DNA of 64,000 nucleotides from Holacanthus passer (GCA_025331565.1 JAFREQ010000012.1:11336501-11400500), one strand, 5' to 3'; counted from the first letter of the stretch, positions 1 through 12,349 are shown. Numbers and translations are program-made. Notes: a model not told the origin generated them from the letters alone.

Positions 1-899
1 ATCCTTCCTCTTCCATTCCTTATCATCTTCACCATTCTTACTCTTCCTCTCGTTCTCATTCCACTGTTTCCTCTCGTCCTTGCCCCTCCTTTCTTTGCCA
101 TGATTTTTGCTTTCTTCCCACTGTTTCCTTTCACCCTTCCATTTTCCTTCCTTACTATGATCTTTGCCATTTTTATTCTTCCAGTCACCATCTTTCCTCC
201 ACTCTTTCTTCTCTCCTTTCTCTTTCAAATCTTTTTTCTCCCATTTCTCTTTGCCACTTTCCTTGTAGCCATCTTTACCTTTCTTCCACTCCTTTTCTCC
301 CTTCCATTCCTCTCTGCTACTGTGCTTCTCTCCATGTTCTTTTCCTACCTTCCAATCCTTCTTCTCCTCCTTACCTCTCCATTGTTTACCCTCATTCACT
401 TGCTCATGCTTTGCCTTTTTCCAGCCTTTCTCCTCCTTCCATTCTTTTCTCTCGCTCTTTTCTGTCCACTCTTTCTTACCTTCCCTATCTTTCCATGGCT
501 TTCCATCATCGCCTCTTCTTGCCTTTTCTTTCTTCCAATTCTTCTCCTTCCATTGTTTTGACTCATCACCGTGCCTCTTTTGCTTACCTTCCGCATCTCT
601 CTCCTTGTCAAACTTTCCTCGCTCGTGCTTTCCCTTTTTCCATTCTGTCTTTCCTCCATCTTTGCACTCCCTTTTCTCTCCTTCCTTCCATTCAGATTTC
701 TCTCTCTCTTTCCAGTCCTTCTTCTCTCCCGTTAACTTTTTATCCTTCTTCGCATCTTTTGTTCTCTCCCTCTGGTCATCCCATGGCTTCTTAGACTGTC
801 TCTCTGTAGATCCAGCTGTGCCCTGCATGCTGTCCTCTGGCTGACCACTAGAGGGCGATGTGGTGGGCTTCATAGGTGCTTTAGCTGCTTCACTGGCTG
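1..899 (-). CDS. pbxip1: pbxip1 exon 10, Trp/Lys/Glu repeat region (partial)
   Basis: Acceptor ttccttcag precedes position 899, and the exon stays open for 299 whole codons to the window edge. After a short Ser/Pro/Thr stretch it becomes an irregular KEWK-type repeat of Lys, Glu, Gly and Asp with a tryptophan roughly every 13 residues. I counted about 21 TGG codons between 783 and 13, and all lie in the same frame, which supports the frame and an intact exon. Human PBXIP1 has a shorter Trp/Lys-rich stretch in the equivalent place. The opposite strand shows pyrimidine-rich open frames that are only shadows of this exon. Confidence 0.88.
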
Positions 900-3800
900 C
901 TGAAGGAAACACAAGAAGTCACTACAACTAGAAAGATGAGGAGTGAGCATTCAAGTGAGAATAACAGGAAAGAAGAAAAAAGAAAAACATGTTGCACTTT
1001 CCCTGGCTGTCTAATAACTATCATCCTTCTACATCGTCTACCCTCCTCCACGTCCCCTCCCTACCTCCTCCCTCTGTCCCTTTGTACCTGAGGAGAGTTT
1101 TAATTCAGTCACAGTGGATCTCAGTGTTTCTAGTTCTTTCTGAAGGGCCGGGACAGACTCCAGCTTTCTCTTCATCTTCTCGTTCTCATTCTGAAGGACA
1201 GGGAGAGATGCCATCTCTTTCTTCAACCTACTGTTTTCCTTCTCCACCTCCTCCCACCGCAGACGCTCCTTTGCTCCCTCTGCTGTGTGTCCCTTGGCTA
1301 CTTTTAGCTCCTCTTTCTGTGCCTGCTTGGAGAAAAAAAGCACAGGAGAAGAGGGTCCTGTGAGAATATTTCACACTCAGTGACACGTTACGCAAAGACA
1401 CACATTCATGTATAAGTATACAGCGCACACACACACAGAGGACAGATAATGTAAGAGACAGAATGGAGTCACACCTGAAGTTGGGCTTGTAGCACAGAAA
1501 TCTGTTGGTTCCCTTTGGCTAACTTATTTAGAAGCTCTATGTTGTCACCATCTACTGGGGGTTGAGGAACCTCTGGATTGAGCCACTCCTGTAAACAAAA
1601 TTGCACATGCAGTACAACAGAATTCAGAATTATCACTGCCAGACAGAGTAGTGTAGAAGTGAGAGAACAGTACGTGCAGATGAGATGAGACAGAACAAAA
1701 GTCCAGAGAAGCACAGTGGGTAGACAATAGCAGTAAAGCTGCCAGTGTTGTGGGTGGTCTCCTCCTGAGCACATCACACTAAAAATTCATGCGGTGGTAC
1801 TCGTTGTACTGTAAAATGGGGACAGACAAAATGGCATTAAAACGACAAAAAGTTAGACCAGAGAGAACGCAGACAGAAGAGAGGGAAGAAGGAAGAAGAA
1901 AATGAAGTGACAAATTGATGTCAGACTGACCTGTTTTCCTGGTAACTCTGTGTCTTTCAGCTCCCTTGTCCCATAGTCACTCTCTGCAAATGTTTTATGC
2001 AAAGCTTAATGTTCATGTGAAAAATACACTGTCAAAAAACACAAGCAAAAGCTTTATACTCCTACATATTACTGAAGAAATGGCATCTAGAACAATCAAG
2101 CCGTGTATTCCTCAGCTGAGTCAGTTCACATATCACATATATACTGCATTATGTCATTAAAATCACAACAGAAGGTTAAGGAGTATATATTTGAAAAGTT
2201 GTTGGTCGTTTAGTTTAAACTGTGCTCAATTTTGACTGTTTTCAGTGTGTTTTGTCCTTCTTAGATTAGTTGACATGGTTCAGTTTAAACTTTAATTTAA
2301 ATGTCAGGGAAACAAGTCATTAGGAACACCCATAATTAAAGGTATGGTGGTCAAGCTAAAAAAAAAACAACCCATTGATTTCCGTGGTGGTAATGTGGTA
2401 CAAGGTTTTCAATTAACAACAGTAAATAAGCCTCAATACAAAAGTGCACAAATCTCTCTCTCTCTCAAAAGTGTGCAGTTCTTTTAAAATTTGATTTTAA
2501 AAAGTGTCAGATGCAAAAGTTCTTTGTGCATGCACATTCACACATAGAAACACATGCTGTGGGCAAGCAGGCACTGATTCATTCACTCACACACACATGC
2601 ACACACAACCACAGACTTTATAAAAGAAGTGGATGTAGCCTCCAGGTCTTAAAAGTGAAGCCAATCTGAACTACCTTAAATTTGCATTCTTTCTAATGGC
2701 CATTAGGGGGCGACTCCACTGAGAGAAATGACCCTACTTCTCACTTGATGTATTACTTAGGTAAAGAATTCTTTCTTCTTCAATATAGCATGATGTTCAT
2801 TTTGTCCATGTTTTCATCTTAGAGATGACACAGTGTGTTTTCAGTTCATCAAAGTTTCAAACATTTTGGTTGTTGAAAAATGTCTTGTTCAGCGTTCGAT
2901 TGTACTAAAAGACACTCTAAAGAGTTGGCTGTTCAATGAATACATTTGAAGTGTTTGAAGCATGGTTTTTCCCTCGCCACAATTAGTATCACAGTTAATG
3001 TGACTTACAGATGCACCTTGCTTCTCCAGCTAGCTAGCTAGCTAGTGGTAATGTTAGCTGATAACAAGTTTGCTACACTAAGAGTACCTGGCCACACCAA
3101 CCTAGTAACCCGCTTCATAACGGTAGTCCACAAACCAATTGGTGACGTCACGGCGGCTACATCCACTTCTTTTATACAGTCTATGCACAAAACCTACCCT
3201 CATCCAGGTCCATGAAGACACCTGCAGGTATAATACACCTCAGTCACAGAGCACCCTTCATATAGTTTCGACTTATCACTTTACCTAACCTCACTTAACA
3301 TCTTAAAATCCATCTAAAACATAAAATAACAGGTCATATGGGGATGCCTACCTGAGAAAAAGATGGTGCCAAGGCCTAACAGAATGACAGCACCCAGGAT
3401 GCACTTGTTCACAGAGAACCCGCTGTCTTCCTCCCGCTGTGGCAGCTGAAACTCTTCCTCTCCATCCTCTTCCTCCTCTGTCCTTCCGATCCGCTCCAGA
3501 GCTGCTAAGAGAGACCTTCTTCTCCTTACCTCTGGCTCTCCCTCCTCTCCCGTCTTCTCAGTCCTCTCCTCACCCACCTCTGAATCCACAGGGGAGTCTG
3601 GAGCAGTGGAAGGGAAGAGTATGAAAAGCTGTTAAGTATATTTTACATCCTTTTATGTGCACAACCCCAAAGCACAAATGTTTGAAACAGCTGATCATTT
3701 AATGTGTAGGTATCCATTAGAGAATTTTATTTCCTGCCATATTTATCATTTTAAAACAAATCTCTTGCACATTATCGAGTACAAATTTGCTCTCGCACTT

Positions 3801-6601
3801 ACATAGTTGATGTTAGATAGCACAGCTGCTATGGTCCTGTAACCGGTCTGATGCAGCAGTATGAGAAAAAAAACTCCTCATGGGAAGTAAAACTTGCTTC
3901 TTTATTGGCTCTGTTGTGCATGCCACACGGATTAATTTGCTCCATTGTGATTCCTTATTTTGCTTTAAACCACATAAATGAGGCTTAAATCTTGAATAAA
4001 TCATCTGGAAAGTGATTAAAACGCTTCATTTTGGAACCTCTGGCACATTGGGATAACAGTGTTTAAAGTTTCCAAACTATTAACATTGCATCTTAGTGTT
4101 AAAGACCAGTGCTTCTATAAATGGGCACTGTAACAAACTCACTGACACCGAACTCTAGTTGGTAAACAAAAAGTGCATAACGAACTGCACAACAGAGCAA
4201 AAGAAGACTCATTTTTAATGCTGTAGCGAAAAAAAGAGCTGCAGACCAAAAAACACCACACTGCAAAAAACTTTAGAGGTCCCAGTCCCTCTGAAGCCAA
4301 TTTAATTCTGCAGGGTGTCATGCAACTAAAAGTTTCTCTGTCACATCATGCTCCCTGCCTCATACCAACCACAGCCTCTCCAGACAACCTCCTGGCCCAG
4401 ATACTGAACAATTCCATTACCAGCTGGTCCACCAAGTACACTTCAAACACAAATAGTACATAGGGCTTAAGGAAAGGACACAGGGAGAGTAGGTGATGAT
4501 CTTTGCCATGTATATAGTGACATGCACATTTCATTTCGGGGTTATTACAAGATTAATGTAATAATGGCCTTACTAAAGTCTTGTTGTTCATACCTGCTTG
4601 TTTCCCCACATCACTCGTCCTCTGAGACAGGCCGGGTTCCTCCCCTTCCTGTTGTAGCCCGTCCCCATTTAGCGGATGACGTGTTCCTTCCTGTGTGAGT
4701 CGCTCTTCTTCCTGTGTAAACTCAACCCCTCCAAGAGTCTCTGTGCTCAGCAGGGGGGCTGGAGGCCCATCAGGGGAGGGGGTTATGTGGGTGTAGGAGT
4801 CAGAAAATGAATCAGGGTCAGGGCTGGACTGTGCAGGGCCCTCGGGTAGGCCCTCTGACTGGCTGTGGGCCTCACTGCCAGGGACAAAGCTGCTGGGCAC
4901 TTCCAAAGAGGTGGGAACAGGTGAGTCAGTGATGGCGGTGGGCACGGAGGCATGTTGCTCTGTACTTGTGCCTCCACTTAGCTCTGCTGTTTTTTCTTCT
5001 GATACCTAGGTATAAGAATCAGGTAATTAAAATTCCTCAATTCCAAAAAAGTTGGGAGGCTATCTGTGTTTACTGACAACAGTTTTGCTCCTGAGCCCAC
5101 GTAGTAATATCCTTTATACAATCATGCGTTTGACAAGTGGTGAACCTCTCTCCATCTTTGCTTGTGGACGACTGAGTCTTTTCTTTCAACCCAATCATGA
5201 TACTATCACCTGTTACTAATGAACCTGTTTACCTGTGAAATGTTCCAAACAGGCTTTTTTGGAGCTTTCCCAGTCTTTCGTTGTTCCTGTCCAAACTTGT
5301 TTGAAACATATTGCTGGGATCAAATTCAGGTTTTGGACTTTTGGTTAGACAACAGAAGCAACTTGAAGATGTTCCTTTGGGCTCTAAGAAATTGTGGTGA
5401 GCATTTACAATTTTTTTTGACATCCTATAGACAAAACGATTAATCGATTAAGCGTGAAAATAATCGGCAGATTAGTCAAGAATGAAAATAATTATTAGTT
5501 TCAGCCCTATTTCCATCAAGAAGCTGTATTACCCACTGGCCAATCAAAATCATGTACTCCTGGTGTCTATGGTATAAGCAGTTTAAATGTACAGTATATC
5601 CTGTGGCACTTCAGAACTGAGAAGTCACTGGTATAATTACAAAATGAAAGACAGCAGGATGCCTTCATTGGCCAATCAGAACTATATATTCGGCTAAGCT
5701 GAGTAATAAATACGACATGATAGAAAATGATGTGTATTGCTGCCTTACCAGGTGGTCCTCCACAGGGGGCCCCTCTGTAGACTCTGCACCACTTGCAGGC
5801 TGGTTCTCCCCAGAGCCTGGCTCATTAAACACAGGAAGAGGAGGCAGGAAGAGGAAAAAGAGAGACTTTTAGAGCACCAGTTTAACATATTAAATTGTGA
5901 CTCTTTGAAATGCAGCAATTCTGACTTGGGATACCAGTCACCACTGTGTATAACACAAAATGCTGAGCTATAGTAATGTGACATAACATAAAATCTGTTT
6001 ATCCTTTACCATAAATAATCCCATAATCTTCTAATGTATTGTGACAAACACCTGCTGCAGATGTAAGGCTTTCTTCATGGTGCTCTGTCCCCTCCGCTAA
6101 AGGCCTCAGGGTTTCAGCAGCAGTTTCCTAAAACAAACCAACAACAGTCAAATGAAAAAACACAGACATTACTTCCATTTAGATACGATAGCTGGAGCAA
6201 TCTAAGCTAATCTCAACATATCATCTATCTCTTGACCTTTCTGAATAGGGATTGGTACCGAAACCGATAAGAGTACAGACAAAGTACCGGATCCCTAAGC
6301 AGTATCAGTGCAAGTGGTAGTACTGTTAAAATCTGAATGATACTCATCCCTATTTCTGCATAACAGTTAAATCATAAAAAAGTAAAGAAACAAAGACAGT
6401 CTTATTACAGAAACCTACTTCATATTCAGGTGACCCAAAAGAAAATCAATTGGGACAAGGAGTTTTTTCTTTTTTAAAAATAATGCGATTTCAATGAGGT
6501 CATGCAGAGTGACTCCACATATTCCTGTGCTCTTTACAGAGCAGTGATACCTCAGGAGTGAGGATGGTCCAGCTGTTGTTAGCACTGCTGCCACCAGACA
6601 T
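1..6601 (-). CDS. pbxip1: Pre-B-cell leukemia homeobox-interacting protein 1 (3' end beyond window)
   Basis: PBXIP1 (HPIP) binds PBX homeodomain proteins and oestrogen receptors and associates with microtubules. Joined coding exons on the minus strand: 6601-6551, 6127-6052, 5816-5749, 5005-4594, 3597-3352, 3221-3198, 1983-1931, 1588-1475, 1322-1088 and 899-1 (open at the edge). All junctions are GT/AG and all phases agree, giving 726 codons so far. The N-terminus starts MSGGSSANNSWTILTPE, which resembles the human N-terminal NSW motif. Residues 1-260 are acidic and low in complexity, an RRRR run lies at 227-230, a hydrophobic segment at 268-283 (CILGAVILLGLG), and coiled-coil sequence at about 311-426 including LLNKLAKGNQQ and LQAQLQAQKEEL, close to the human text. 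The last visible exon is Trp/Lys/Glu-rich. The C-terminal domain of the family is not in the window. The family call is firm; the 24-nt exon at 3221 is the least secure. Confidence 0.9.
2610..3185. mobile_element. hAT-type MITE in a pbxip1 intron
   Basis: A 576-bp element is bounded by 31-bp terminal inverted repeats at 2610-2640 and 3155-3185. They match at 29 of 31 positions (core TATAAAAGAAGTGGATGTAG) and are flanked by a near-perfect 8-bp target duplication, cacacaac at 2602-2609 and cacaaaac at 3186-3193. An 8-bp duplication is typical of hAT elements. The interior has no transposase frame, so it is non-autonomous. A short AGCT-type tandem run lies inside at about 3029-3046. The right end is only 12 bp from the exon ending at 3198. 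Confidence 0.8.
5341..5510. repeat. Dispersed hAT-like repeat (TTTCAGCCCTA end)
   Basis: The stretch contains cgattaatcgattaa, aataatcggcagattagtc and the terminal tttcagccctat. This is the common fish interspersed repeat that ends in a GGGCTGAAAC/GGGCTGCAAC-type terminus. A second copy in the opposite orientation lies at about 30440-30640. Family identity is from memory of the pattern. Confidence 0.6.
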
Positions 6602-6627
6602 GGCCCCCTAGAGGTTTGGCCTGTCTC
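6551..6627 (-). CDS. pbxip1: pbxip1 first coding exon with start codon
   Basis: Acceptor ttgtgttgcag ends at 6628. A 26-nt 5' leader precedes ATG at 6601-6599, and the exon codes for 17 residues before the donor gtatca at 6550. The start is chosen because the leader is spliced onto a non-coding exon and the reading frame continues in phase through all later exons. Confidence 0.85.
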
Positions 6628-8650
6628 CTGCAACACAAGAGGAACATACAGAACAGATTACATGATTAATAGTAGTTCACTGAGAAGAAATCTAATTAAA
6701 CTGACGTCCTATACTCCTTTGTGTACCCTCTGCATCAAAGCTGTCTGTGTGATTTTCCAACAAGATAAATCTGAAATTTTAAAGATGGCAGAGTGAGGAA
6801 AATAGAAGATTTTGGTTTGTTAATGCATATGCACATAATGAAGGAACAGCTAGCAACCCCAAGTGAGCAGGTGTATTGTTCAGAGGCCTGCGATTAACCA
6901 ACATCCTCCACAATTAGTGTGACAGACTGGGTACTGCAGCTTAAAAAAATTTACATCTTCTCTTTACCCATACACAGGATTTGAATACACGCCTTTGCTA
7001 TTCAGCCTCACTCATTCTGCCGATAAAGGAGCTACTGTAACCTGTTGTTAACATGTCGCTCCATGTGTGTCTGTGTGTGCAGGAAGTCCAGTTCCCTGGG
7101 ACCATTCAGTTCTTCATTAGTAGTTTGTGTGTGTTGTAGGCCTTTTGGCCACCCTGGCTTTTGACTAGCTTGGAAATGTTTTGGCAGAGACTCGGGTAAC
7201 TAAGGCTGGCACTATTCTGGAGATACAGACAGGAGAATGGGCTGTCCGTTTCAAAGCTACTGGTCGGTTAATTTACGTCTACAAACCACCAACCATTGTG
7301 AACATTATTAAGTAATTACAAATTTCACAGGAAGATAAACATTTGGTGCAACTGTTTTTCCTTAATCCACGTCTGTAGTAGACAACTCTTTCCAGACCAA
7401 GATCACTCAAGCAGAAACACAGACTGACATTTCTATTTCACCACCTGGTCGGATGCAAGTGTCAGGTGATACAGCTCTATAAAGCCTTTCCTTTCGAACC
7501 ACAGAGGATGACATAACAGAGATGAATATTTACTAAATGTAGTCTGGCTTTCTTCAGCGAACGCAGAGAGAACTAACCACTTAACACCACATCGTCTGGG
7601 TAATGACACACTTCACTCCCCAAATTCAATTCTCTCCCAGCTCCGCAATTTAGGTCTCCTAATCGAGTGCCTCCCAAGAGGAGTCTTCTGAATCTAGCCT
7701 AGGGCCCTAGGAGCATTGTGGAGCATATAGTGGAATGGCTTAAATAGATACTGGCTAAATATAGCTACCATGAGATTGACTAGAGACAGAAAGAGGGAGC
7801 ACACAGAAGATGGCCATGGGGAACACAACAGAGACAGAAATGTATTCTAAGGACAGTGTTAAAAGGATTATTGTAAATGAACCACAAAGCTGATGGCTTT
7901 TAGCAGAGAAGAAATATTTTCACTGCCTTGTAGTCTGCACTTTCTAAGTAATTTAACCTATAAATCTCTAGTTTTGAGAGGCTGGTTCACATCACAACTT
8001 TACAGTATATATTCATAGCCATTTTATTTACAGATATTTGACACCCTGCCTTATCTCAGGTTCTTAAAAGCTTTTCAAACAAGCAATAATCCTCCTTCAG
8101 TTTACTTTATATGTGTCACCTAAAATTTAATGAGACAATAGTAGCCACACTTTGTCTAGAGTGAAATAAAACCAAATATATGGCGGCAGCTGGAGGCCTA
8201 ATCTTATTATCTTGGTCTCAGCAGTGGGAAAATTACCAAAAAAGGTCAAGAGAACAAACAGGCCAAGAGGACAGACATGTTAGCTTGTTAGCAAAAACCA
8301 CAAGAAGCAGCATGTTGACAGCAGCATCATCAGATAAATATCAAGTTAAACAGGCTGTTTAGACTGAAGGAGTGTGAAGAAAAATAACACTTAACCCCGA
8401 GATAAACTTAGAAATATCACTGAAACGTGTTGAAAGTCGGCGTGAATCGCTAAGTGGTTGAAATAACAGAACAATTGTGAACATTAGCCTTTAAAAAAAA
8501 CTTTTCCCTTCAACTGTTAACTCACGAGCAACCAGGAAAAAGTGAAATGACGTCGGCGACGCAAAGGAAGAACAAACAACAACAGAAAAAGCTTTGCCAC
8601 TTTCTGTTAAAAACAGCAGTAAGTAACATTCAAACTCAGGTCATTCTTAC
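6628..8650 (-). other. pbxip1 intron 1
   Basis: A 2-kb AT-rich stretch between the non-coding first exon and the start-codon exon. I see no exon-like frame, no long repeat and no obvious transposon in it. The small open frames here lack splice or codon support. Confidence 0.55.
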
Positions 8651-8900
8651 CGTGGTCGGTCCTTTTATTCTTGCTTCAGACCTGCAGTGTGTCACAGAAA
8701 CAGCAGACTCTTCTGAAGCTTCACATCCAACTTGGAAACTTCGGACGTGCCTCCCGAACTTGCATGAGCCACGCGCCTCTCGTCCAATCACAGATGGTAT
8801 TCGCTCTATTCCCGCCCCTCGCCCTCCATCTCGACCAATAGTGACGCGGTGTCAATGCGCTTCACTGGGAAATCTTCCAAGTTGATTGACAGACGCAGGT
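8651..8900 (-). promoter_or_regulatory. pbxip1 promoter and non-coding exon 1
   Basis: On the minus strand a clean donor (CACG followed by gtaagaat) at 8650 ends a likely untranslated first exon. Two CCAAT motifs on the plus strand (ATTGG on the transcribed strand) at 8784-8788 and 8835-8839 sit in a locally GC-rich, CpG-bearing stretch just upstream. This fits a TATA-less vertebrate promoter. The transcription start is inferred to be around 8750 and is not seen directly. Confidence 0.55.
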
Positions 8901-8955
8901 GATGTGAGGATGTAAAACATACTATACATGTTACATAGGTTGTGTGTGTTTTTTC

Positions 8956-8980
8956 CACACACACACACACACACACACAC
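8956..8980. repeat. (CA)n microsatellite
   Basis: About twelve CA units just upstream of the pbxip1 promoter. Confidence 0.95.
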
Positions 8981-9824
8981 CTCAGTCCTCGATTTCATGC
9001 TGGTAGTCCACGGGCTTGGATTGAGTCCAGGAGGATGTTTTGGTCAAAATATCCTCTGTTCCCAAGTCATGTTAAATGTGTTTTTGATAAATATATTACT
9101 ATAAATTGGATGTCTGTAAAAACACGCTACTTTGCAAACTTGTTGAATTAAATACAGTTCTTATCAAAGGCACATAAAAGCTTAGTTTCAAATTATTTTT
9201 TCTGTTTTTCCATACAATAACTATAAGATTAATAAAAAAAAAGAAGAACAAAAATGCAGACATAAAGGTAATATTTTTCTATTCATTTGATCCTTTATTC
9301 ATTGCACACCAGTTTGTGTTGTACAGTGAACATCAGGGGTGCCATTCCTCAAGATCTCAGATCAGCAGGGTTGAATTCAGGAAACTCTGACCCGGTCTCA
9401 CAATGAACATTTTGGAGCATCTGGAAATGTGCACGTGTGTTTCCTGGAACCCAAGAAGAGCATCCTACAGACACTGAAAAACAGACATAAAAATATTTGA
9501 ACGCATTAAATAATTTTAAGATTTAGTGAAACTATTCCTCATTGAAATTGCTGCTAAAACTGAAAACTGAGAACCTCACTTTAAACAGTAGACAACGTAA
9601 ATCGCATTACATGAATTAGAAAGATTTTATTTCGCTGTGTGCTCAAGTGGTAGTTTGTTGTCATATGAGACAAGACTCATACTTGCCAATGCTTTACCAG
9701 CACCGCTGATCAAACACTCCATTCCTGATGAAATAAAAGCTGGTTGAAATTACACTATAGGAGCCAACGGAGAAAAGGAGAAAATCAATGTTTGACCACT
9801 TGATCTACTCTCTCTCTCAGTCCG
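8981..9824. other. pbxip1-lenep gap and probable lenep 3' UTR
   Basis: No coding exon is visible. On the minus strand, which would carry the lenep 3' UTR, polyadenylation hexamers AATAAA occur at 9631-9626 and 9299-9294. The sequence is otherwise AT-rich and unremarkable. Confidence 0.45.
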
Positions 9825-10019
9825 TCAGTCCAGGATCTCTTTGATGCACCAGCAGCACAGGAGGAAATAGAGGCACTCCTTAACCGACTGGATGAAACTG
9901 TAGGCGAAGTTTCCACCCAAGAAGTTCTTGCCTCGTCCAAGACCCATGGCCATGTCCCTCAGGTGCTGTCCCAGAGAGGAGGAGGGCATGGCCTGGGGAA
10001 GAGGACGCTGGGGATGCAT
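9825..10019 (-). CDS. lenep: Lens epithelial protein (LENEP) homologue, 64-residue microprotein
   Basis: A single-exon frame on the minus strand codes for 64 residues, starting MHPQRPLPQAMPSSSLGQ and ending YFLLCCWCIKEILD. The C-terminal block LLCCWCIKE-LD, the length (human LENEP is about 61 residues) and the proline/glutamine-rich start match human LENEP, whose molecular function is unknown. The downstream methionine is chosen over one 11 codons upstream because it aligns with the human start. The C-terminal cysteines next to a hydrophobic stretch could be lipid-modified, which is inference. It lies alone between the 5' end of pbxip1 and the 3' end of shc1, with its own TATA-like box upstream. 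Confidence 0.82.
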   Translation of the reverse strand: MHPQRPLPQAMPSSSLGQHLRDMAMGLGRGKNFLGGNFAYSFIQSVKECLYFLLCCWCIKEILD

Positions 10020-10161
10020 GACTCCGGAGAGGAAAACAAGCAGAGGCAACAAGGAGGGCAGTCGATGAGATGAAATAGGAGGTGAGGTCCAACAAATAGG
10101 ATCAGACTGGGCCCGTGCAACAGCTGAGTTCTGCTCCTTATTCCTGGCAGGGAGCTCCTCT

Positions 10162-10170
10162 ACTTATAAC
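10162..10170 (-). promoter_or_regulatory. TATA-like box upstream of lenep
   Basis: The minus strand reads TTATAAGTA here, about 145 bp upstream of the lenep start codon. It is the right strand and a plausible distance for a tissue-restricted, TATA-driven gene with a leader of about 115 nt. This is a match to the consensus only. Confidence 0.4.
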
Positions 10171-12316
10171 CTCCTGTACAAACTGCAGGCGGCCTCTATT
10201 CACATCCTGCTTTTTCTCGACTGTTCCCGGCTTTCAAACATCCGCTGATTGATTAAAGGCCTTGTTTACCTTTGCTGTGCACTGTTCCCCTCTGTTGTAT
10301 AGTACCCCGCACACACACTCACCCCCTAGGCTCTATAACCCCTGAATGAGCCCCCGACTGTTACAGGCTCATTTGTTCACAAACAGGAGAGTTCCAGTAG
10401 CTCCAATACAGCCCCCTACTCTTTGTTCAGGACAGTATGTGACAGGCAAGCATACCTTCTAGCAGTGTGTGTGTACTTTGTTGTTTCCATTAAAGTTTTT
10501 TGGGTGTACTTTGATAGAAAAATGACAGATCTTAAAAAGTCTGGTGGCCATGCTCAATGCACAGTTATCATATCAAAAGCCAAACTCACAAAGAGAGATG
10601 AATGATATATGTATTTATATATGTAATCTATATTTTCAGATACAGGTGTAAACCAACATGTTTCCCTAAAAACAAAAAAAGGTATTAAAACAAAAACATA
10701 CAAAGTAAAAATCAAATTCTGTGCACGCTATTTGAAAGTAACCTTTGGCTTTCAAAGACACAAATTAAAAAGTACAACAGCATCAACACTATCACCATCA
10801 CCAACAACAAACAAGATTTTTTTTTCATGCAACAAAGGCATCTGTGATGAAACGATGGTAACACGGGACGAGTTCACTAATGATGCAGAGGGTCAGGTGG
10901 GTCTGTTTCAGCACACTCACACGCACACACACACACAAAACAAGCACACACAGCAGAACCTAAAGCTCTGGTTTTGCATCTCTGACCCACAAACACCTGA
11001 ACATGCAGAGTGAGTGTCTGACTGACCCAGCTGTCACTCTGGTATGTGTGTGCATGTAAGATTACACGTGAGCCCACTTCAGGGTCTGAGTACTAACAGT
11101 TAAGGTTTAGGTTGAAAGATCCCATCTCATATTTCTCAAGTTCAGTTGGCTTTAACAAGAGCTACCTCAGTGCTGTGGTGTCTGGCTCTGTTTACTTATC
11201 AAATAAGTCATTAAATAAACACCTATGAAAAACAATAATCCAATCGTAAGCTGACCAGGCAAAAATCAATGTTATTTACAGATGGTCAACAAATACCCGG
11301 CCCCTCCCCAATGGTGACATCAAGTATCTGTGACTAGAAGCTGAATGCAAGAATGTGCATCAGAGGAGATTGCCATCACTGGATCTGTTTGTGTGTTTAT
11401 TGGAGTGTCATTTTTGCAAAGTCTTTGTTTAGCTGAGAGGCTTGTGTAAGATTCTCCTGTAGCTAACTACATTTGAATTAAGTACATAAGGTGACTGCAT
11501 TGAAGTGACGTGACTGCATTGAAAAAACAAGGCACGATTAAAAAGACATAAAAAAACAAAACAACGGCATGAACTGAGGGAGGAGGAAGAACAGAGAAAC
11601 AATAGTGTGAACTTCTCCCCCCGGGATCCTCAAAACTTTGAAGAAAAGAGTGTGAAAACTACACACTGAGGAGAAACATTTGGCTTAAACATTTCGTTAT
11701 CAATGCTCCAAAAACATGTATGTCCTAATGTTGAGTTATCCCCAAACCACTTAATTTGATACAAGTTTTTTTTTTTAAAAGACATTATTCCCTCAAGTGA
11801 TTTCAAAATAAAGCAACATCTCAATACACAAAAAATTACTTAACCAGTTACTACTACATACTTTGCATCATTCTTGCAGAGGGAAGTTCATTGCTTAGAC
11901 TGTTCCAACATTTCTCACAGGCCACCATTTAACTTCTTTTTCTTTCAGTAAGAATATTCCGTAAAGATAGAACCCATAGATTGTCAATGCAAACACATAC
12001 TAAGGAGTCAATGAAAAGCAACAGGTCAAAAATGATCTGGTCTATGCTTCTCAAAATTTACTAGTTACTGTGTTTGTAGGTGACATTAACGCACAATTCA
12101 CATTAAAGATCTAATTTCTAATGATGTCTTCAGGCACAATCAACTAAATTCTTCTTACTCCTAAAACAGGCCCATTTTAAGATGCATTTCCTTCAATCTA
12201 AATTTCCTCTCAATGCTATAAGCACACAAGACAGATAGCTGCTGATAATTGTCATGGCTTTCTCTGCCGTTAGCGACCAAGTTCGTGTTCTTTGGTGCAG
12301 ACCGTTTGTGGTGTAA

Positions 12317-12349
<33 letters not shown>

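Larger units (their letters stand above)
1984..5748 (-). other. pbxip1 internal introns
   Basis: Non-coding stretches longer than 300 bases between pbxip1 exons. 1984-3197 is largely a MITE (listed separately). 3353-3596 and 3598-4593 show nothing I can support beyond AT-rich sequence. 5006-5748 contains a dispersed hAT-like repeat (listed separately). No other coding exon in phase was found. Confidence 0.6.

Noticed and set aside
100..844. Phe/Leu/Ser-rich plus-strand frames
   Set aside because: Antisense shadows of the Lys/Glu/Trp-rich pbxip1 exon on the minus strand.
1779..1808. Possible mini-exon after a ttttacag acceptor in pbxip1 reading YNEYHRMNF then stop
   Set aside because: No usable donor; inclusion would truncate the protein, whereas exon 1931 joins exon 1588 directly in phase with a good family match.
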